This document shows positions 47,400-56,820 of a stretch of 64,000 bases of DNA, piece by piece. The stretch's first letter is position 1, and the number at the start of each line of letters is the position of its first letter. The DNA is taken from the NCBI RefSeq assembly GCF_001650345.1, contig NZ_LVHF01000029.1, positions 434,001-498,000 of the forward strand. Direction: 5' to 3'. The notes beneath the pieces were generated by a model, which saw only the letters and a list, made by a program, of their open reading frames with translations, had not been told where the DNA came from and made no database searches. This stretch comes from Photobacterium jeanii. GTDB lineage: Bacteria > Pseudomonadota > Gammaproteobacteria > Enterobacterales > Vibrionaceae. The translations under genes were made by a program, and so were the position numbers.

Positions 47400-47556
47400 A
47401 ACAGCTCTTTTCTACGCAGCCATTGCGTATATCATGAATAACTTAAGAAATAATACGTGCACATATCGTCTTATCTCTTCAGCTCAATATCCACATTTAA
47501 ACCTGCTGGCTCAGCATTATATCGCCACACAGGATAAGCAATGTAACACACATCAC
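47400..47556 (-). repeat. 157-bp repeat, copy 2
   Basis: This is the partner of copy 1 at 45046-45202. It stands at the right end of the recognisable cassette array, in the place where an attI or an attC would be expected, and ends in GAGCTGTTATATTC on the minus strand. Confidence 0.85.
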
Positions 47557-47794
47557 TTAATTGAACATCAAACACCTGAACTTAGTGTCGGTGTTACGTC
47601 GTGCAAGCCGTATCTTCAGTAAAAACCACTCAAAAACAGTCCAAACTGGAAACCGGAATTTCAGCAAATTCATCGAATTTTTATAAGTTATTTAAAAACA
47701 AATAGATAAGATGAAAAAGCCAGTCCAGTTTGGCCGGAAAGAATCCAGAACAGGACTGGAAACCACAAAACCATTTTATTCGACAGCTCAATAC
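47557..47794. other. Right junction of the cassette array
   Basis: About 240 bases between the repeat and the arsR promoter. They hold repeated CAGTCCA/GGACTGGAAACC motifs: CAGTCCAAACTGGAAACCGG near 47637, CCAGTCCAGTTTGGCCGG near 47720, and GGACTGGAAACC near 47752. The last two form an inverted repeat. No integrase gene is present. Confidence 0.5.
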
Positions 47795-47828
47795 TTGATC
47801 ATTTCAACATTTCTTGTATTATCGAAAT
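47795..47828 (+). promoter_or_regulatory. arsR promoter with overlapping operator
   Basis: A -35 TTGATC and -10 TATTAT are spaced by 16 bases. The -10 ends only 6 bases before the ATG, so transcription should begin at or near the A of ATG. An imperfect palindrome ATTTC-n10-GAAAT (47809-47828) overlaps the -10 and could be the ArsR operator. Confidence 0.65.
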
Positions 47829-48191
47829 ATGAACAGAGAACAAGCTACGAGTATTTTTGAATCCCTTTCTTCTGGCGTTCGCCTAGATGCTTGGCGTCTA
47901 TTGGTTAAAGCAGGTAGCAAAGGGTTGGTTGCGGGCGAAATGGCTACCGAGATGGATGTAGCACCAAACTCATTGTCGTTTCATTTAAAAGCCATGCTCC
48001 ATGCGGGGTTAGTTACAGTAACGAAGGAAGGACGCTTTCAACGCTATCGCGCTGACATTCCTTTAATGCTGGATTTAATTAGCTATATGACAGAAGAGTG
48101 CTGTGCGAACGAGGATGAAAGCTGCACAACACCAACATCGAATTCCATTTGTCCTTCAGCTTCTTGCGCGGCTGAAACAAAAACTAAATAA
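47829..48191 (+). CDS. arsR: ArsR family arsenic-responsive repressor
   Basis: The 120-residue protein has an ArsR-type winged helix ([27 protein letters not shown]) and a Cys-rich C-terminus. That end carries the CC pair in [11 protein letters not shown] and further CP and SC cysteines, which would bind arsenite. It precedes the arsenite transporter gene by 11 bases, forming an operon. The mRNA appears to be leaderless because the -10 lies 6 bases before the ATG and no ribosome site is present. Confidence 0.85.
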   Translation: MNREQATSIFESLSSGVRLDAWRLLVKAGSKGLVAGEMATEMDVAPNSLSFHLKAMLHAGLVTVTKEGRFQRYRADIPLMLDLISYMTEECCANEDESCTTPTSNSICPSASCAAETKTK

Positions 48192-48202
48192 CGAGGCTTC
48201 TC

Positions 48203-49228
48203 ATGGGTATTTTCGAACGCTTCCTCAGTGTTTGGGTCGGGCTTGGCATGATTGCAGGCTTAGTATTAGGCAACCAATTTCCTCAACTTTTCACCTTCTT
48301 GGGCGACTTGCAATACGCACAAATTAACTTGGTGATCGCAGTGCTTATCTGGCTGATGATCTATCCAATGATGATGCAAGTTGACTTTACGGCAGTCAAA
48401 AATGTGCATCGCCGTCCGAAAGGCTTAATCGTCACTGTGGTTGTAAACTGGTTAATTAAACCTTTCACCATGGCGCTATTAGCTATGTTATTCATGCGTC
48501 ATATTTTTGGAGAATGGATCTCGCCCGATCTTGGCGAACAATACATTGCTGGCATGATCCTGCTTGGTGTGGCGCCATGTACTGCCATGGTATTTGTGTG
48601 GAGCCAGCTAACTAAAGGAGATGCGAACTACACCTTAGTCCAAGTTTCGATCAATGATTTGATCATGGTAGTTGCATTCGCCCCTATTGCGGCATTTTTA
48701 CTAGGGGTAACGGATATTACCGTACCGTGGGATACGCTATTACTTTCTGTTTCACTGTTTGTGGTAGTGCCGCTGGTCGCTGGCGTGTTAACGCGCCGTG
48801 TGATCAATAATCAACAGAAACTAGATACCCTTGGCGCGACACTTAAACCGTTTTCGATTATTGGCCTTGTAGGTACGGTAATTCTACTGTTTGGTTTTCA
48901 AGCGCAAACCATTATCGAAAACCCAACAGATATCGTACTGATTGCTGTACCGCTCTTGATCCAAACCTACCTGATCTTCGCTATTGCTTATGTTTGGATG
49001 AAAAAGTGGGGGCAGCCACATAACGTTGCTGCACCGGGTGCCATGATTGGTGCATCAAACTTCTTTGAATTGGCTGTTGCTGTCGCTATCAGCTTGTTTG
49101 GTATTCACTCTGGGGCTGCATTAGCGACAGTCGTCGGGGTACTGGTTGAGGTTCCGGTGATGCTATCCCTGGTTGCTTACGCCAATAAAACTCGCCATAC
49201 CTTCACAGCTGTAGAAGCAACCAAATAA
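48203..49228 (+). CDS. acr3: ACR3 family arsenite efflux transporter
   Basis: The 341-residue protein has about ten membrane helices and the ACR3 motif [20 protein letters not shown] with the essential Cys near residue 125, then [11 protein letters not shown]3 exports arsenite. No arsC reductase is next to it, so arsenate would need to be reduced by an enzyme encoded elsewhere. It is co-transcribed with arsR. Confidence 0.93.
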   Translation: MGIFERFLSVWVGLGMIAGLVLGNQFPQLFTFLGDLQYAQINLVIAVLIWLMIYPMMMQVDFTAVKNVHRRPKGLIVTVVVNWLIKPFTMALLAMLFMRHIFGEWISPDLGEQYIAGMILLGVAPCTAMVFVWSQLTKGDANYTLVQVSINDLIMVVAFAPIAAFLLGVTDITVPWDTLLLSVSLFVVVPLVAGVLTRRVINNQQKLDTLGATLKPFSIIGLVGTVILLFGFQAQTIIENPTDIVLIAVPLLIQTYLIFAIAYVWMKKWGQPHNVAAPGAMIGASNFFELAVAVAISLFGIHSGAALATVVGVLVEVPVMLSLVAYANKTRHTFTAVEATK

Positions 49229-49240
49229 CGTCGTCACTGA

Positions 49241-49278
49241 AAGCGGTAAAGCCATTCTCGTATTTGGCTTTACCGCTT
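49241..49278. terminator. Bidirectional terminator
   Basis: A 14-bp perfect stem, AAGCGGTAAAGCCA pairing with TGGCTTTACCGCTT. It separates the acr3 gene from the converging LysR gene, whose stop codon lies within the right arm. Confidence 0.88.
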
Positions 49279-50209
49279 ATCTAAATTGCTCTCGCAACCA
49301 CGCACGCAGCATCAATACACTCTCACGTCGTAACTTGTCAGGATGACACGCAAAGTAAAAATCTTGATGCGGATTTTGGACCATAGGGCCAACCTCCACC
49401 AGCAAACCATCTGCAATATCATCTCGCACAAATTGGCGATGAGTGATCAACACACCTAAACGACGTATCGTTGCCTGAACCGCTTGGATAGATGCCGAAA
49501 AGCTTAAGTTTTTCTGATTAATTGGCATAGGCGTATGCGTATGTTCGCACCACACTTGCCAATCGAATTTACGACGATCATTGGTTACAAATATCGCAGG
49601 GTGATGCGCCAATAACCATCGTGCTAAGGCTAAATCTGTTGAGCTGGCTGTTGGTGGTAAATCTTGCCCATCAAAAGGAGCGGCTTCCACTAACAGCGGA
49701 CTTGCCACCATCACCAGCTCATCTTCACCCAGCTTTTCACAATAATAGTCTTGCCATTCATTTGGCTTTCCGTGAATAAGCGCTACATCGACGCCTTCGC
49801 GTTCCAAATCAAATGTCCCTATGATGCTAGAGATCCTCACATCGAGTTGCGGCATCGTTTGTTGAAAATCCGGCACCCGTGGGATCCACCAATGTAACGC
49901 TAACGAGTGCACCATATTGATGGTGAGGCGATTCTCATGTTGCGTTTGGCTGAGTTCTTCCGTGGCTTGCACAATTTGCTCTAACGCGGGAGCCACTTTG
50001 CGATAGTACTTTTTACCAAGGTGATTTAACTCTACACGACGCCCTACTCGATGAAAAAGTGGCTGATTAAGCTGACTTTCCAACCCCTTAATGGCTTGGC
50101 TCACCGCCGAGTGACTCACACATAATGCCTCCGCCGCTTCGGTCATGCTGCCTAATTCAGCGACGGCAACAAAAGCATAAATCGATTTTAAAGGGACCAG
50201 CTTTCTCAT
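49277..50209 (-). CDS. LysR family regulator (GcvA-like)
   Basis: The 310-residue protein has the LysR helix-turn-helix at residues 10-65 (SMTEAAEALCVSHSAVSQAIKGLE) and a substrate-binding domain. The PLKSIYAFVAVAE start and the FDWQVWCEH block near residue 210 resemble the GcvA subgroup. It is divergent from the EamA transporter gene 90 bases away, and such regulators usually control the adjacent gene. The inducer is unknown. Confidence 0.88.
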   Translation of the reverse strand: MRKLVPLKSIYAFVAVAELGSMTEAAEALCVSHSAVSQAIKGLESQLNQPLFHRVGRRVELNHLGKKYYRKVAPALEQIVQATEELSQTQHENRLTINMVHSLALHWWIPRVPDFQQTMPQLDVRISSIIGTFDLEREGVDVALIHGKPNEWQDYYCEKLGEDELVMVASPLLVEAAPFDGQDLPPTASSTDLALARWLLAHHPAIFVTNDRRKFDWQVWCEHTHTPMPINQKNLSFSASIQAVQATIRRLGVLITHRQFVRDDIADGLLVEVGPMVQNPHQDFYFACHPDKLRRESVLMLRAWLREQFR

Positions 50210-50299
50210 CTGTAAGTTTTCCTAACAAAGATGTTCACTATTACTCGCTTTTTCTCTGCCAATGGCTGACTTAGGATCGCAGTATCAGAGGAGACAAGC

Positions 50300-51226
50300 A
50301 TGACCCTAGATCACCGTCCGACATTATTGATGTTAGCCAGCACCTTTACCCTATCGCTCAATGGGGTTTTCGCCAAATGGCTAAGTCACGCTTTCACACC
50401 GGAATGGCTCAGCTTGCTCCGCTTTGCTTTACCTGCACTGCTACTTTTTACTTTTATGCTGTTTCAACAATGGCAAACGCCACCACGTAATATGTGGAAA
50501 GGGTTATTCATTCGCGCTTTATGTATCTCAGCCAGTCAATGGTGTTTTCTATACGCCATTAAGCATCTCAGCTTAGTGGAAAGCGTGGTGTTATTTAGCA
50601 CAGGTCCCCTCTTCATCCCCTTGTTAGAAAAACTGTTTTTTCAAATTAAGGTTAAGCCGCTCACCATGCTCAATCTAACCTTGATGTTTATTGGTGTGAT
50701 GCTTCAAGCGGGTGATCCTCAGGGCTTTTCACTCAAACCAGAGCTATTGATTGGATTAGCGGCTGGGATTTGTAACGCAGGCTCGCAACTAAGCTTGTAC
50801 CGTGCAAGCAAAGGCAGTTTGTCACCATCGGCACTGAATGCATGGACATTTATGCTCGCCGCGCTATTACTGCTGCCAATCGCAACACTGAGCAGTACCA
50901 GTATCAATGAAGTCAGTGAAATTGTGTTCGCAACAGAGGCTCAAAATAGCCTACTGGTACCGGCTTTCCTCATCTTGCTGTCGCTGTGCATCATCAATAC
51001 CCAAGTCACACGAGCAAAAGCCTATCGCTTAGCGGAATCAGGTTCTCAACTGGCACCTTTGATTTTCACTAACTTAATTTTCACCGTCATTTGGCAAGTC
51101 TGCTTTTTCCAACAAAGCATGGCATGGAATAAAGTGTTAGGAGTGAGTGTGATTATCTTTGCGAGCTTACTACACACCTTCCTACCAATACTGAAAAAGC
51201 GTGCCACGCTCGACGCTCTCAGCTAA
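50300..51226 (+). CDS. EamA/DMT family transporter
   Basis: The 308-residue protein has about ten helices in two EamA repeats. It starts with LASTFTLSLNGVFAKWLSHA, and the repeat boundary is marked by a conserved LSLVESVVLFSTGPLF segment. It is likely an exporter controlled by the divergent LysR gene. The substrate is unknown. Confidence 0.88.
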   Translation: MTLDHRPTLLMLASTFTLSLNGVFAKWLSHAFTPEWLSLLRFALPALLLFTFMLFQQWQTPPRNMWKGLFIRALCISASQWCFLYAIKHLSLVESVVLFSTGPLFIPLLEKLFFQIKVKPLTMLNLTLMFIGVMLQAGDPQGFSLKPELLIGLAAGICNAGSQLSLYRASKGSLSPSALNAWTFMLAALLLLPIATLSSTSINEVSEIVFATEAQNSLLVPAFLILLSLCIINTQVTRAKAYRLAESGSQLAPLIFTNLIFTVIWQVCFFQQSMAWNKVLGVSVIIFASLLHTFLPILKKRATLDALS

Positions 51227-51278
51227 TGCTGTTACTGTTTGAATATTAGTGTAATTTCAAACGTATAAGGCTGAGAAT

Positions 51279-52199
51279 ATGAGCAAAGTGGTGAATGGTT
51301 TTACCAATCTGACCCGATTAGCGTTAGCAATCAGCATTGGCTACGTCGGGTACAGCATTACTCAGTTCAGCCACCAACTCGGGCAGTTAGCGCCCATCGT
51401 TGAGGAAGTAAAACAGGTACAAGCACAAGTACCCGGTATTCTGTTGCGAGTCGATACTATCACTGCACAAATTCCCGATATTTTGCAACGGGTTGATACC
51501 ATTAATCAGCAGATCCCTGCGGTTTTAAAGCAAGTTGATGACGTTAACCAACAAATCACGCCTATTTTAACCCGTATCGATGCCATTAATGCTCAGATCC
51601 CTACGGTGCTGGCGCAGGTTGATGCGATAGAAAAACAGATCCCACCTATTTTGGCAGAGAGCCAGCAACTGCGTCAGCAAGTACCAAGTATCTTAAAGCA
51701 GGTCGATAATACCAACACCACCATCAAAGGTGTATCGCGCCAAATCCCTACCGTGTTAGCAGAAAGCCAAGCCATTCGTCATGACGCACCTATTTTGCTT
51801 GCCGATGCTCAACGTCTAGTAAGCGATGTGGAAACCGTAGGGCAACAAGCCTCTGAAGGCTTTGTCTCTGGCGTATTTACTGGCATTCTCAAAGCGCCAC
51901 TATCAATCTTGCCGGACGGGACCCCCTTGTTTTCACGCACTTCATTGTCAGATAAAGATGAAAAGCTGATGAAAGAAGCCGTCGTGACCCTGTTAGACGT
52001 TGATAAAGTAGGCAGTCAGCAGTCATGGTTCAACTCCAGCAGCCAGATTGGTGGCGAAGTCACCTTATTCACTTCTCATGATGATCCGAATCAGTGCCGA
52101 GTGCTGAAAATTGAACTCACCAAAAAACGTCGCCAGTTGGAATCACGAGCCACAGAAGTTTGTAAAGACGCCAAAGGAAAGTGGCTACCTAAATCCTAA
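51279..52199 (+). CDS. Membrane-anchored protein with tandem 14-residue repeats
   Basis: The 306-residue protein has a membrane helix near residues 13-29. About ten tandem repeats of 14 residues follow, at about residues 37-183, with consensus IPxILxxVDxINxQ (Pro second, hydrophobic positions as in a two-heptad coil). A Gly-rich turn and a C-terminal globular part with conserved Trp and Cys (SWFNSSSQIGGEV, CRVLKIEL) come last. I know of no family with exactly this repeat. The layout suggests a long rod holding a C-terminal domain away from the membrane. Confidence 0.8.
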   Translation: MSKVVNGFTNLTRLALAISIGYVGYSITQFSHQLGQLAPIVEEVKQVQAQVPGILLRVDTITAQIPDILQRVDTINQQIPAVLKQVDDVNQQITPILTRIDAINAQIPTVLAQVDAIEKQIPPILAESQQLRQQVPSILKQVDNTNTTIKGVSRQIPTVLAESQAIRHDAPILLADAQRLVSDVETVGQQASEGFVSGVFTGILKAPLSILPDGTPLFSRTSLSDKDEKLMKEAVVTLLDVDKVGSQQSWFNSSSQIGGEVTLFTSHDDPNQCRVLKIELTKKRRQLESRATEVCKDAKGKWLPKS

Positions 52200-52319
52200 T
52201 ATTGAACACCAAAACCTAAGACTTAAAACCTAGCTCGTTATTTGGTCATTAATCATTAGATCATTGAGTGAATTGGTATTATCCTCAAATCTTCCGCTAA
52301 ATTAAGCCTAAGGGACATT

Positions 52320-53237
52320 ATGAAAAGCGCGCACACATATCCAATTGGTACTCAAGGACAACCTTGGGGTGAGCAAGAGAAAGCTGAATGGCTAGCTCAG
52401 GTAACCGTTAAACGTTCATATCAAGAAGAAGTTGTTACCAAAATCAACGCACTCGCCAAGCGCTTTACGCTAGAGCAATATGGTGCGCTTTCTTATGATG
52501 AAGCACGTTTCCCGCTGTACTCACTAAAAACCAAAAACTGGGATCCTGCCAAGCCAACCGTTTTAATTTCTGGTGGTGTTCACGGCTACGAAACCAGTGG
52601 CGTTCATGGCGCACTGCAATTCCTTGATACTGAAGCCGAAAACTACAGCGATACCTTCAACATTGTCGTGGCACCATGCGTGAGCCCTTGGGGTTACGAA
52701 ACAATCAACCGCTGGAACCCAAAAGCGATTGATCCAAACCGCTCTTTCTATGCCGATAGCCCTGCAGAAGAATCTGCGGCACTAATGAAGTTAGCTGATT
52801 CTCTAGGTGATGTACTGGTTCACATCGACTTGCATGAAACCACAGATACCGACGAGCAGGAATTCCGCCCAGCGCTTGCGGCGCGTGATGGCAAAGATTA
52901 CATTGAAGATTCTGTGCCTGACGGTTTCTACACTGTAGGTGATACTAAAAACCCACAGCCAGCATTCCAAAAAGCAGTGATCGATTCCGTTCGCACAGTG
53001 ACTCACATTGCACCACCAGATAGCGAAGGCAATATCATTGGCTCTAAAGTCGAGCAAGAAGGCGTGATCAACTACCCAATGAAAGCCTTGAGCCTTTGTA
53101 ACGGCATTACTGAGTGTACTTACGGCACCACCACCGAAGTGTACCCTGACAGCCCTCGCGTAACAGATCAAGACTGTAATAACGCGCAAGTCGCAGCCGT
53201 TGTTGGCGCACTGGACTACGTGAAAAAACAGCTGTAA
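52320..53237 (+). CDS. M14/AstE-like zinc carboxypeptidase
   Basis: The 305-residue protein has the zinc-ligand pair in GGVHGYETSG near residue 84 (HxxE), a later His in VHIDLHET near residue 164, and a catalytic Glu in TTTEVYPD near residue 274. It belongs to the M14 peptidase/succinylglutamate desuccinylase-AspA fold. There is no signal peptide, so it acts in the cytoplasm. The substrate is open. Confidence 0.85.
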   Translation: MKSAHTYPIGTQGQPWGEQEKAEWLAQVTVKRSYQEEVVTKINALAKRFTLEQYGALSYDEARFPLYSLKTKNWDPAKPTVLISGGVHGYETSGVHGALQFLDTEAENYSDTFNIVVAPCVSPWGYETINRWNPKAIDPNRSFYADSPAEESAALMKLADSLGDVLVHIDLHETTDTDEQEFRPALAARDGKDYIEDSVPDGFYTVGDTKNPQPAFQKAVIDSVRTVTHIAPPDSEGNIIGSKVEQEGVINYPMKALSLCNGITECTYGTTTEVYPDSPRVTDQDCNNAQVAAVVGALDYVKKQL

Positions 53238-53273
53238 TCCTAATACTGTTGAGATTTAGCTAACATATAAACC

Positions 53274-53300
53274 ACATCGGCAGCCAATGGCTGCCGATGT
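53274..53300. terminator. Bidirectional hairpin terminator
   Basis: A 12-bp perfect stem, ACATCGGCAGCC-AAT-GGCTGCCGATGT, lies between the converging M14 peptidase and HlyD-family genes. T-rich flanks are weak. Confidence 0.75.
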
Positions 53301-53316
53301 TATATCTCGTCAATAT

Positions 53317-54447
53317 TTAATGATCTAAATACAGGTAGTTTTGCCAGCTTTTCATTCGGATCAATACCTTTCGCATCACAGACACATGCTCGAAGCTATC
53401 TGAATACACAGCAATTTCAACATTAGTTCCCTGCGGTAGTGAGTATTCACTTAGATCGTCAATCATTTTGAATTTCACCAAAGGACGCCCTTGGCGTTGC
53501 AGCATCTCAGAACCATACAAGGTTCCCTGTGCTTGCACTTGGCTTTCACCGATAGCAGGTAATACTTCTACAATTTCCGCTTTGAAGGTTTTGCCCGGAA
53601 TGGCACGGAAAATCATGTCGGCTTCAAAACCTTTCTTCAGCCTTAATAATGAATTTTGACGAAAAGCCCCAACGAAAAACAAATCTTCTTTATGGACAAA
53701 AGTCATCACGGTACGCAGTGGCATCGGCAGCGCCATCATGCCCGGACGCAAAGTAACCTGAGACACATAACCATCAGTGGGGGCATGCACGACCGTTTCT
53801 GATAAATCAAACTTGGCTTTTCGCAACATTGCTTGGATCTGCGCCGTGGTGGTATTTTCACCTAAAATTTCCGACTCAAAAGCCAGTTTAGCTCGTCGTT
53901 CTTCTGCCTTTGCCGCTTCAAACGACGCCTCTGCACTTAGATAAAACTGACGTCGATTATCAACATCAGACTTAGTAAATGCTCCGCGCTTAAAGCCTTT
54001 TTCGTACCGACGATATTGCGCCAAAGTACGATCCCGCTCAGCCTGGGCTTTGGCAACCGTTGCTTGACTGGCTTTGTACGCTGCTTCTAACTCCAACACA
54101 TCTTGTTCGGCTTCTGCCAATTGCGCTTGTAAGCGATTCACTTCAGCTTGATATGGCGTTGGATCGATTTTAAATAACACATCCCCTTTTTTGAGCATCA
54201 CATTAGGCTGTACTGGCACTTCCGTTACCCGCCCGCGGACCCCGGGAATAATCGGGGTACTCACAAAGAACTGGCTACCTTGATTAGTATGTGGATGGTT
54301 ATAGTTCATCAACAAAATCAAAGTCCCAATGAGTATCACGCCACCTAAGACCGCGGTTGGCACCGTCCATTTGTTTAACGGAATATTGAAGGTTTTAAAA
54401 ATAAACACACACAAGGCGGCATAAGTGAGGATTAAAAGTAGATCCAT
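53317..54447 (-). CDS. yibH: HlyD family membrane fusion protein (YibH-like)
   Basis: The 376-residue protein has one N-terminal membrane helix and a biotinyl-lipoyl-like split domain (VPVQPNVMLKKGDVLFKIDP and APTDGYVSQVTLRPGMM) around a coiled-coil hairpin at about residues 85-190. It resembles E. coli YibH. It starts by 1-nt overlap with the stop of the DUF3302 gene (TAATG), so the two are an operon. It would form the periplasmic adaptor of an efflux pump; no transporter gene follows. Confidence 0.85.
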   Translation of the reverse strand: MDLLLILTYAALCVFIFKTFNIPLNKWTVPTAVLGGVILIGTLILLMNYNHPHTNQGSQFFVSTPIIPGVRGRVTEVPVQPNVMLKKGDVLFKIDPTPYQAEVNRLQAQLAEAEQDVLELEAAYKASQATVAKAQAERDRTLAQYRRYEKGFKRGAFTKSDVDNRRQFYLSAEASFEAAKAEERRAKLAFESEILGENTTTAQIQAMLRKAKFDLSETVVHAPTDGYVSQVTLRPGMMALPMPLRTVMTFVHKEDLFFVGAFRQNSLLRLKKGFEADMIFRAIPGKTFKAEIVEVLPAIGESQVQAQGTLYGSEMLQRQGRPLVKFKMIDDLSEYSLPQGTNVEIAVYSDSFEHVSVMRKVLIRMKSWQNYLYLDH

Positions 54448-54884
54448 TACTTCTCCTCCTGCTGTTTAATTGTCGATGATGTTTGTGGCTGAGATGCCGC
54501 TTCGTTAGCCCCTGATTCACTCAACTCAGGCTCTCGATAGGATTGAGATGATGGTTGCTCTAGCAGAGCAATTTTATGGCTGAGTAACTCCACTTGCGCA
54601 GATAGCGTATTGATCTGGTGATGAAGCTCATTTTGTTCAGCTTGGATTTTCTGAAAGCCCCACCCACGATCTTTGCGCCACAAGGTTGCCCAAATCCATA
54701 AGAAAGGCCACAAGGCATGCAAGGTAAATAAGCTTACCCACCCGGCATAGTGGATCGCATCTTGATGCGGATGATCCCGCTCTTTTGAAATCTCGTAGGG
54801 AATATCGTGGATCACTATGATGCCGTAAAACAGCACCAAGGCGACAAAGATAAGTAACCCCAATGCAAAGTAATCTAAGAACAT
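54447..54884 (-). CDS. yibI: DUF3302 inner-membrane protein (YibI-like)
   Basis: The 145-residue protein has two membrane helices, at about residues 6-26 and 47-70, and a Glu/Gln-rich C-terminal coil (QAEQNELHHQINTLSAQVEL). It matches DUF3302, the family of E. coli YibI. Gene order yibI-yibH with a 1-nt overlap matches the E. coli arrangement. Confidence 0.85.
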   Translation of the reverse strand: MFLDYFALGLLIFVALVLFYGIIVIHDIPYEISKERDHPHQDAIHYAGWVSLFTLHALWPFLWIWATLWRKDRGWGFQKIQAEQNELHHQINTLSAQVELLSHKIALLEQPSSQSYREPELSESGANEAASQPQTSSTIKQQEEK

Positions 54885-54967
54885 CTTTCCTCCCTAAAAG
54901 ATGGCATTGCTAGTTAGTGCTATTACTAAAACTAGCAGAGGATGACGCTTAGATTTCAAATATTTGC

Positions 54968-55453
54968 TTAATGTGAGGCTGGTAGGTTATCGATATATCG
55001 CGCAACAGATAATTGAAAAGGAATACATCCACCTGGGTGAAGTTCACCTTCTCCGGTTTGCTCAAAACCAACTGCACGGTAGAAGCCTTGAGCATAGGTT
55101 GAAGAGTTAAGGGTGATGACGGCATCAGGGTAACGCAGATAAGTCATTTCTACTGCACGTTGAATTAACGCTTGTGCGATGCCTTGATGGTGATAGCAAG
55201 GAGATACAAACAAATTAGATAAGCGATGAGGATGTTTAAGCAACAGCAAACCAACGACTTGCTCATCAACCTCGTACGCCAGATGAATATCTGGCTCTAT
55301 TGCGGCTGAAAGCAAACTGGTGAGCATTTCTTCCACGCAACATGCCGCTAAATCATCGGCTTCATCAAGGTTAGTCGTCACACACTGACTAATCGCTTCT
55401 CGAATTAACCTGATCCCCGCTTGGGTATCTTTGGCTGTCATTGCTCTTATCAT
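54968..55453 (-). CDS. GNAT family N-acetyltransferase
   Basis: The 161-residue protein (start at the ATG at 55453 favoured over 55465) has motif A FVSPCYHHQGIAQALIQRA near residue 87 and a C-terminal GFYRAVGFEQTGEGE block. It is a single gene between the yibI and ABC1 kinase genes. The substrate is unknown. Confidence 0.83.
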   Translation of the reverse strand: MIRAMTAKDTQAGIRLIREAISQCVTTNLDEADDLAACCVEEMLTSLLSAAIEPDIHLAYEVDEQVVGLLLLKHPHRLSNLFVSPCYHHQGIAQALIQRAVEMTYLRYPDAVITLNSSTYAQGFYRAVGFEQTGEGELHPGGCIPFQLSVARYIDNLPASH

Positions 55454-55494
55454 GCTTCCCTGCATTCCTTACCCATTAATTTCTAGAAAGTAGC

Positions 55495-56820
55495 CTAATA
55501 TTGTCGACGATACGGTGCAAATAAACGACCTACATCCACTGTTGCTTTCAACTTCGCAGCCAACAAATACAGCCCGCCGAGTTTACGATGGAAGAAAATG
55601 GCATCCGCTGGCGGTGTATGCCAATAACCTTGCTCCATGCTCAGCGCGGTTCCCGCATCGCGAATACGTTTCGCAATATCGGTTTGACCAAAGTCATACT
55701 CACCATCAAATTTGAGCGGCTCACACGCATACTCGCACAAATCAATCACGGCTTGACGTTGTTCATCTCGAATTGGCTGACTAAAAAAGCCAATACATGC
55801 TAGTGCATCATCCATCACTTCACGGCGATCATCTACCGCTCCGTTCATCAATTGTTGATAACCTTCTGCGATAAACTCAGGGTAAGCGCGTGTCGCACCA
55901 AAGTCGAGCAGCACTAACTGCTGAGTTTCATGGTTGTATTGGAAGTTGGCAAAGTTAGGGTCAGTCTGCACCAAACGAAACTCGAACATTTCTCGAAATA
56001 GCAAAGTAAAAGCCAATTCAATCACACGATTGCGAACCGAAGGTGCGGCATTGGTGAGTTTTTCAATCGGCTCACCTTCAACGAAGCTCATCGCCAAAAT
56101 ATGCTCGGTGGTAAGATCATCGTAGATCTCAGGCAATAAGAAGTTGTTATCATCGGCTAATAACGAAGCATACTGACGCAACAATTTAGCTTCGAGCAGG
56201 TAATCCGCTTCATCACGGAGCTGCATTTTCGCTTCTTCAAGCAAACCTTGGTAATCCACCTCTTTGGGGATCAAACCCGAAACTTTCAGCAGGGTTGCCA
56301 CATTATCAACATCACTTTCGATGCTCTCTTTAACGCCTGGGTATTGGATCTTTAGTGCCAAGTAGCGCCCATCTTTAGTATGGGCAGAGTGCACTTGCCC
56401 AATCGAGGCGGCAGCAATCGGATAGAAGGTAAATTGCTCAAATTGGTTTTGCCAATCATCTTGCCATTCGCGCTCTAACACATGGTTAAGTTGGCTGATC
56501 GGCATAGGTTTCGCATCAGATCGCAATCGAGAAAGTAACTCTGTCAGTTCAGGTGGCAGCAGATCTCCCGCATCCATAGATAACAACTGACCCACCTTCA
56601 TTGCCGCACCGCGCAACTGTGCCAGTTGATCGGCCACCCGCTTGGCGTTGGCAGGCGTTAGTAACAAATCACTGGCTTTGGGTTTATTACCCTTGGCGAT
56701 TTGCCTTACCCCTTCAGCCACCATCCCACCCGCAACACGTGAAGCAAGCGAGCCCAATTTCGTCATTCGAGAAAGGCGGCTACGCGGCACCGCAGCGTAA
56801 GATTTGTCGTTATCTTTCAT
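55495..56820 (-). CDS. ABC1/UbiB-type atypical kinase (AarF family)
   Basis: The 441-residue protein starts at the ATG at 56820 after AAGGG. It has the KxGQ motif of ABC1 kinases (MKVGQLLSMD), the unusual lysine strand YLALKIQYPGV, QTDPNFANF and the metal-binding LVLLDFGATRAYPE. Members support ubiquinone synthesis or lipid homeostasis. It is shorter than UbiB and lacks its C-terminal membrane helices, so it is a paralogue. Confidence 0.88.
   Translation of the reverse strand: MKDNDKSYAAVPRSRLSRMTKLGSLASRVAGGMVAEGVRQIAKGNKPKASDLLLTPANAKRVADQLAQLRGAAMKVGQLLSMDAGDLLPPELTELLSRLRSDAKPMPISQLNHVLEREWQDDWQNQFEQFTFYPIAAASIGQVHSAHTKDGRYLALKIQYPGVKESIESDVDNVATLLKVSGLIPKEVDYQGLLEEAKMQLRDEADYLLEAKLLRQYASLLADDNNFLLPEIYDDLTTEHILAMSFVEGEPIEKLTNAAPSVRNRVIELAFTLLFREMFEFRLVQTDPNFANFQYNHETQQLVLLDFGATRAYPEFIAEGYQQLMNGAVDDRREVMDDALACIGFFSQPIRDEQRQAVIDLCEYACEPLKFDGEYDFGQTDIAKRIRDAGTALSMEQGYWHTPPADAIFFHRKLGGLYLLAAKLKATVDVGRLFAPYRRQY

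Noticed and set aside
47434..47622. Plus-strand open frame of 62 codons crossing the second 157-bp repeat
   Set aside because: The corresponding frame in the first repeat copy carries a stop codon, so the frame is not conserved.
47557..47794. Possible integron integrase or attI
   Set aside because: No tyrosine-recombinase frame exists in the window and the region shows only short CAGTCC-type repeats. I cannot identify attI.
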